Assembly (NCBI GenBank): GCA_963792385.1
Contig: CAWBVZ010000007.1
Span: 1,302,001-1,366,000 of the forward strand
DNA length: 64,000 nt
Direction: 5' to 3'
DNA from: DASSUW01 sp963792385
GTDB taxonomy: Bacteria > Actinomycetota > Thermoleophilia > Solirubrobacterales > Solirubrobacteraceae
Below, one piece after another: positions 61,101 to 64,000 of the stretch (position 1 is its first letter; each line of letters begins with the position of its first letter). The position numbers were made by a program, and so were the translations under genes. A model generated the notes under the pieces. The model was given only the letters and a program-made list of their open reading frames with translations, made no database searches and was not told the origin of the DNA.

Positions 61101-62120
61101 GTAATCAGGCTCGGCCCAGTAGCTGCCCATGTGGCCGAGCGCGGTGTAGAAGTGGCGCCCGCCGTCGTAGTTCGAGCACCAGGAGATCGGGTGATCGTCG
61201 GCCGCCGCGGATCCGTCCTGCTCGTCGTACGTGTTCTCGTCGAGCTTGAGCAGGACGTGGACGTTCTCGGGCTCGGCGGTGAAGTTGTACCACTCGTCCT
61301 CGCGCACCCAGTTGGGCTGCGGCAGGTCCCTAGTGGCCGGATGCGTCGTGTCGACGACGTTCACCGTCGCCTGCTGGAACTGCACGGGCGGCGCCGGGTG
61401 GTTGAGGAACCACGAGCCGCCCATCATGTCGCCCTTCCAGCCCCAGTTGCGGTCGGCGTTGGCGTCGGCGTGGATGCTCACGAGGCCGCCGCCGCGCTGC
61501 ATCCAGCGCTCGAGGGCCGTGCGCTGGGCCGCGTTGAGGATGCCCTCGCCGTCGGTGTTGAGGAAGACGATGACCTCGAACGGGCGCAGGCCCGCGTCCG
61601 TGAAGCGCGTGGCGTCCTCGGTGAGATCGACGCTGAAGTCCTCGGCGGCGCCCATCTGCGTGAGCGCGATCCGGCCCGCGTCGATCGCGTCGGTGTGGCG
61701 GAAGCCGGTGGTACGGGAGAACACCAGCACGTCGACCTCCGGCGCCGCCCCCTCGACCGTGACCGTGCCGCTCATCGCGCCGTGGAACTTGCACTGGAAC
61801 GTGTAGGTGCCGGGCGCGTTGAAGGTGTGCTCGACCGCGTTGCCGCCCGGACTGCGCGTCTCGTCGACGCTCCAGTTTGCGCTCGTGGACGTGAGCGAGT
61901 GCGTCTGGGATGCCTGGTCGAACTCCCATCGGACCGTCGTCCCGGTGGGGACCGTCGCGGTGGGGGGCGACCACGCCTGGCCCGGTGAGTCGACCGCGTC
62001 GATCGTGGTCGGCGCCTGCGCCGACGCCACGCCTGGGGTGAGCGCCCAGATGAGTAGGGCGGCGAGCAGCACCGCGCAGGGCCACGCCGGACGGACCGGC
62101 GACGTCGACGTCGAAGCCAT
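55179..62120 (-). CDS. Giant secreted multidomain protein: cupredoxin, ThuA, sugar dehydrogenase, CBM, PKD
   Basis: 2313 residues with a signal peptide (VLLAALLIWALTPGVASA, about 15-33). Domains in order: cupredoxin (35-125, copper ligands in QCKFHGAMSG); ThuA-like (128-350); glucose/sorbosone dehydrogenase beta-propeller (370-830, e.g. GLLGITLDPDFDENRWLYL, TMGHRNPFRIQVD); PKD (about 843-927); an Ig-like segment; CBM6-like (about 1037-1170, EHYTNHIG and DTGEWIYFEPV); PKD; two LamG-like sandwiches (1267-1462, 1468-1655); two Ig-like repeats; four PKD domains (1843-2190); a basic Lys/Arg-rich C-terminus. It probably oxidises or binds extracellular sugars. ThuA-GSDH-PKD fusions are known in soil bacteria, but this set is unusually long. 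Confidence 0.88.
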   Translation of the reverse strand: MASTSTSPVRPAWPCAVLLAALLIWALTPGVASAQAPTTIDAVDSPGQAWSPPTATVPTGTTVRWEFDQASQTHSLTSTSANWSVDETRSPGGNAVEHTFNAPGTYTFQCKFHGAMSGTVTVEGAAPEVDVLVFSRTTGFRHTDAIDAGRIALTQMGAAEDFSVDLTEDATRFTDAGLRPFEVIVFLNTDGEGILNAAQRTALERWMQRGGGLVSIHADANADRNWGWKGDMMGGSWFLNHPAPPVQFQQATVNVVDTTHPATRDLPQPNWVREDEWYNFTAEPENVHVLLKLDENTYDEQDGSAAADDHPISWCSNYDGGRHFYTALGHMGSYWAEPDYRDHILGAIEWASGREAGDCGPDREGLPTDAAFDKITLDDTTENPMEIAVDDDGNVFYVELAGKVKHYNRANGAIRTVATIPVHRGNENGLLGITLDPDFDENRWLYLFYSAPSPEEQHISRFTVAPDGTLDMSSEKILLRIPHQRIICCHSSGSLTFGPDGNLYISAGDDSQHAESQGYNPIDDRLANEPGDNPDADHARDARRSSGNTNDLRGKILRITPQDDGTYTIPPGNLFGLGGKYPGVTGQTRPEIYTMGHRNPFRIQVDQETGWLYNGEVGPDAGNENANRGPRGYDELNQIREAGNMGWPYCIADNKAYSNWDFGTQTQSGFFDCDGGGGVDEGPLNDSAWNTGKPNTPPTTGALLWWPYQPHANAPNYPWDTPPLAIPEGPGRTAIAGPVYHFDATNPATSKFPTWFDDKVFFADWSRDWISTLELDEAGKPKAIQEFMPNADFRHPQDIEMGADGSLYVLEWGRDFNYAGSGINPDSGLYRIDYAKGTRTPVARATSDKDSGPAPLTVAFSSEGSEDADGDDLTFAWDFGDGSTSTEANPTHTFTAAGTYSVRLTATDSTGKSGTSTIVINAGNTRPTVELTVPVQGGIFDWGDEIPYTVTVTDPEDTTIDCNRVTVNVGVFHDEGGNAHVHPGVDRTGCSGTIEAPADSGHEKSANIALVLVANYTDTGGAPGSAPLTGASTRRLTPKTIQAEHYTNHIGTQTNTVANAEGGRTVGYADTGEWIYFEPVSLLGIDQLTIRYAAGIDGGIVDVRLDAPDGPIVGTATLLPTASWTDFQNVTIPIDADDRSGRLYFTFRGRPGENPNDLFDLDEFTFIGKGVASNSAPTASATADKIAGPAPLAVNFTGTGADADGDPLTYAWDFTSDGTTDATTANASHTYAEPGEYTATFTVSDGERSRSIEIDIEAYPPLASCPGNDQFDGTTLDTSRWSVVRRDDQFLSVDGGSLNLNAQPGEDIHGGDTGQRNIVLQDLPDSGPWTATARVAWSPTVNYQNAGLVIYTDDANWIKSGMVWANGRAFEAFKELNNSASGLGSATVDASFPSTFYVRFTSDGTTVRAQRSADGETWTNTGNATNLNGLNNPKIGMYATASTAAGTQANTARFDYFTLDAPQEPSDEFEGTSLNLCRWSQNVRHEPGGYTVGGGNLTLPAAHGDFFAGAPNNNPNILLQSAPAGPWTMTTRLTFDPNENYEQAGLLVYGDDANYVKADYVFANGRGLEFLREANDVAAGFGGFVNISTQPTTVEMRITSDGTTLRSYYRFAGGAWTLYGEPAALASVPNPKVGVYANDSNATVTTRNDAVFDYIRITPGLPDTTAPTTTSTLAPPTPDGQNGWYRQNVVLTLATEAGATTQYKVGDGAFQNYSGPVTLSQEGTTTVTYRSTDADGNVEADKTVTVKLDKTVPTSTATPDGGTFTDSVQVTLAGADPAGGSGLDKVEYALDNGEWTAYSGPVTVSGNGPHTLEHRATDVAGNVGAVGTATYTIQGGGGGGAPTVQGFADPSSGPAPLKVQFSATGLDPDGGPLEYEWELENGTVLDSEFEWTYTTPGVHTATVKVTDDEGDTATDVVEVTVTEGGGGNQAPTVTASVDDPSGAAPHAVQFTATGNDPDGPEGDLVYSWDFGDGAGGSLAQSPAHTYLTPGTYTATVTVTDAGDKTGTAQVVVTVTDPPGNLPPTVKAAAAPKSGNAPLDVLLTASGTDPDGDALTYAWEFGDGETADGRRARHVYESAGTYTAKVTARDPGGLTASATVQVVVGDPPGNQAPTVQIAADPNGGTAPLTVRFTAAARDPDGDAVMYVWSFGDGGSAGGTGVTHTYTTPGTYSAKVTVTDPDGATGSATVQVVVTGPQGAVAPQGGVRGASADLFVPSSVRAFRARGMRLMVSCATTGSGKATLTVTRATAKRLRLAGRTVASKRVSCKADKELTLRLKPTRAAARRLAAARTLKLTFALSVKGARPVQRRVTIR

Positions 62121-62219
62121 CAGCTTTCTCTCCCCTTGCCCGAGCGAGCCGCCCGGATGGACCTCTCCCGAAGGACCTCTCCCCAACCGAAGCGTTCCGC
62201 ATTGCGCAACACTCCGGCT

Positions 62220-62263
62220 GTTGCATCTAAGTTGCGTCTTTGTAGCATCCAAGTGGCAGTTAT
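62220..62263. repeat. Tandem 11-bp direct repeats before the GntR gene
   Basis: GTTGCATCTAA (62220-62230), GTTGCGTCTTT (62231-62241), GTAGCATCCAA (62242-62252) and a weaker GTGGCAGTTAT (62253-62263) follow each other with an 11-bp period, close to one helical turn. They end at the GntR start codon (62262). An 8-bp palindrome TTGCGCAA (62202-62209) lies just before. A multi-site operator for the GntR/FCD product is likely. Confidence 0.6.
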
Positions 62264-62912
62264 GGCAAGCCCTCCGACAATCACCGCCACGGCCCGGGCG
62301 TACGCGTTCACCAAGGAGCGCGTGCTCGACTCGACGTTCGCCGGCGGCGACCTGATCACCGAGGGTGAGGTCGCGGACGCCCTCGGCCTGAGCCGCACGC
62401 CCGTGCGCGAGGCCTTTCTACGGCTTCAGGGCGAGGGATTGCTGCGCCTCTACCCCAAGCGCGGCGCGCTCGTCGTGCCGGTGTCGGTCGGCGAGGTCGA
62501 GGCAGTGATGGAGACGCGGATGCTGGTCGAGCGGTTCGCGCTCGGCAAGGTGATGGCCAATGGTCCGGCAACGGACATCGCCGACGCGATGGCGGTCAAG
62601 ATCACGCAGCAGGAGGCGTACGCCGCCTCCGGCGACGCCGACGGCTTCGTGGCCATCGACCGCGAGTTCCACACGATCTTCGTCACCGCGGCCGCCAACC
62701 CGATCGTGACCGGGCTGTACGACAGCCTGCGCGACCGCCAGCAGCGGATGATCATCACGTCGCTGCTGATCGACGCGGAGCGGAGCGCCTCGATCCTCGT
62801 CGAGCACCGGGCGCTCGCCGACGCCATCGGTCGCGGCGACGCCGAGCGCGCGCAGTCGGTGCTGACCGCCCACCTGCACGGCACGCTCGAGCTCGTTCGC
62901 GCCGGCGGGTAA
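62262..62912 (+). CDS. GntR-family regulator, FCD subfamily
   Basis: 216 residues: a winged HTH with GEVADALGLSRTPVREAFLRLQGEGLLRL (partial) and an FCD domain with DREFHTIFVTAAANPIV and EHRALADAIGRGDAERA and HLHGTLELV, the usual metal-binding His positions. ATG at 62262 is preferred because the tandem repeats lie directly upstream; a GTG three codons earlier is possible. It is divergent from the giant exoprotein gene and 44 bp before the Tm-1-like gene, so it may regulate both. Confidence 0.9.
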   Translation: MASPPTITATARAYAFTKERVLDSTFAGGDLITEGEVADALGLSRTPVREAFLRLQGEGLLRLYPKRGALVVPVSVGEVEAVMETRMLVERFALGKVMANGPATDIADAMAVKITQQEAYAASGDADGFVAIDREFHTIFVTAAANPIVTGLYDSLRDRQQRMIITSLLIDAERSASILVEHRALADAIGRGDAERAQSVLTAHLHGTLELVRAGG

Positions 62913-62956
62913 CCGTTCTCCGATAGGGTCGCCGCGGTCTAGGAGGAGGGAGCGAA

Positions 62957-64000
62957 GTGGAGGGCTCGAAGTCGGTTCTGCTCGTCGGCACGCTCGACAC
63001 CAAGGGCGCTGAGTACGCGTATCTCCGCGAGCGCCTGCGCGCACACGGGGTCGACGCGATCCTCGCCGACGCGGGCGTCAACGAGCCCGTGGGCGTCACG
63101 CCGGATATCTCCCGCCACGACCTCGCGGCCGAGACCGGGGCCGACCCGGACGCGCTGGCAGCGGCCGGTGACCGCGGCGCGGCCGTGACGGCGATGGCCG
63201 AGGCGTCCGAGGCACTCGCGCGGCGGCTCTACGGCGAGGGCCGGATCGGCGGCGTGCTCGCCGCCGGCGGGTCCGGCGGGACCGCGATCGCCACGCGCGC
63301 GATGCGGGCGCTGCCGGTCGGCGCCCCAAAGCTGATGGTCTCCACGATGGCGGCCGGCAACACGGCCGACTACGTCGGCGAGAGCGACGTCACGATGATG
63401 GCGTCGGTCACCGACGTCGCGGGCGTGAACTCGATCTCCGGCCGGATCATGGCCAACGCCGCCGCGGCGATGGCGGGCATGCTCCAGGCGCCGCCGGTCG
63501 AGCTGGGCGAGGAGCGGCCGCTGATCGGCGCGAGCATGTTCGGCGTCACCACACCGAGCGTCACGCACGCGCGAGAGCGCCTCGAGGAGCTCGGCTACGA
63601 GGTGCTCACGTTCCACGCCACCGGCACCGGCGGGCGGGCGATGGAAGGGCTGATGGAGTCCGGCTTCCTGCAGGGCGTGCTCGACATCACGACGACCGAG
63701 CTGTGCGACGAGCTGGTCGGCGGCGTGCTGTCGGCCGGCCCGGACCGGCTCGAGGCCGCGGGCCGCCTCGGCCTCCCCCAGGTCGTGTCCGTGGGCGCGC
63801 TCGACATGGTCAACTTCGGCGCACGCGCGACGGTCCCGCCGGAGTTTGAGGACCGCAACCTGTACGTGCACAACCCGTCGATCACGCTGATGCGCACGAC
63901 ACCCGACGAGTGCGCCGAGCTCGGCCGTCAGATCGCGACCAAGCTGTCGGCCGCGATCGGCCCGACCGCGCTGTTCCTGCCGCTCGGCGGCGTCTCGATG
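62957..64000 (+). CDS. Tm-1-like ATP-binding protein (UPF0261), 3'-truncated by window
   Basis: 348 codons are visible without a stop, from GTG at 62957, which follows a strong AGGAGGAGGG ribosome site. The N-terminus SVLLVGTLDTKGAEYAYLRERL and VLAAGGSGGTAIATRAMRALPVG, STMAAGNTADYVGESDVTMM, FGVTTPSVTHARERLE and HATGTGGRAMEGLMESG identify the UPF0261/Tm-1-like family. The plant member Tm-1 binds ATP and a viral helicase; bacterial members are often in operons for sugar-acid or lactone catabolism, commonly beside a TIM-barrel partner that would lie outside the window. Confidence 0.9.
   Translation, partial: MEGSKSVLLVGTLDTKGAEYAYLRERLRAHGVDAILADAGVNEPVGVTPDISRHDLAAETGADPDALAAAGDRGAAVTAMAEASEALARRLYGEGRIGGVLAAGGSGGTAIATRAMRALPVGAPKLMVSTMAAGNTADYVGESDVTMMASVTDVAGVNSISGRIMANAAAAMAGMLQAPPVELGEERPLIGASMFGVTTPSVTHARERLEELGYEVLTFHATGTGGRAMEGLMESGFLQGVLDITTTELCDELVGGVLSAGPDRLEAAGRLGLPQVVSVGALDMVNFGARATVPPEFEDRNLYVHNPSITLMRTTPDECAELGRQIATKLSAAIGPTALFLPLGGVSM

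Overview
The window is very GC-rich chromosomal DNA with dense gene packing and frequent 4-bp start/stop overlaps. The best guess is an actinobacterium of class Thermoleophilia (Solirubrobacter/Conexibacter-like). This rests on the small secreted collagen-like protein at 14.3-14.8 kb, whose N-terminus is of a type common in that group, and on the large PKD/ThuA/sugar-dehydrogenase exoprotein. The taxonomy is inference. I saw no rRNA, tRNA, CRISPR array, transposase or phage gene.

Left part (0-29.6 kb). A housekeeping and accessory mix: membrane-protein tail, mutY, SRPBCC protein, PPOX flavoprotein, alkA, uvrB, an isochorismatase-fold protein with an SMP-30 lactonase, a secreted M6-type metalloprotease, MOSC and DUF3237 proteins, and a ROK regulator facing a DUF1479 dioxygenase-like gene. 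Then comes a tightly coupled ArsR-DUF899-microprotein-SRPBCC operon. An alpha-glucan cluster follows: LacI regulator, secreted six-hairpin glycosidase, debranching-type glycosidase, GH13 alpha-glucosidase, sugar ABC transporter. An aldo/keto reductase, lytic transglycosylase, coaE, rpsA and a FAD oxidoreductase close this part.

Middle (29.65-40.2 kb). A branched-chain amino-acid type ABC operon (livH-livM-livK-livG-livF), a zinc alcohol dehydrogenase, a SIS-domain protein, a class III aminotransferase, an HSL-type hydrolase and a sulfatase. Nearly every gene here carries single-base frameshifts, while the flanking 29 kb and 24 kb do not. Damaged consensus (sequencing/assembly error) is more likely than real pseudogenes.

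Right part (40.4-55.1 kb). Two consecutive minus-strand transcription units look like one catabolic island. Unit A (55106 to 48275) encodes a PEP-synthase-like protein with a swivelling His domain, a three-subunit molybdenum hydroxylase, a fumarylacetoacetase-fold hydrolase, an ABM protein and a membrane-anchored CoxG-like protein. Unit B (48221 to 40665) encodes an SDR, a GntR/FCD regulator, a cyclase, an ATP-grasp (PEP-synthase N-terminal) protein, an HD-cyclase fusion, an alcohol dehydrogenase, an MFS transporter and a BKACE. The ATP-grasp half and the His half together would make one dikinase, split like phenylphosphate synthase. A shared near-palindromic operator-like motif sits before each unit. 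This split-dikinase/Mo-hydroxylase/cyclase/BKACE island is the best candidate for an undescribed pathway; it probably degrades a cyclic or phenolic compound, substrate unknown.

Far right (55.2-64 kb). A 2313-residue secreted multidomain protein, then a divergent GntR/FCD regulator preceded by 11-bp tandem repeats, and a Tm-1-like (UPF0261) protein running off the window. No stretch over about 300 bases is without a gene.
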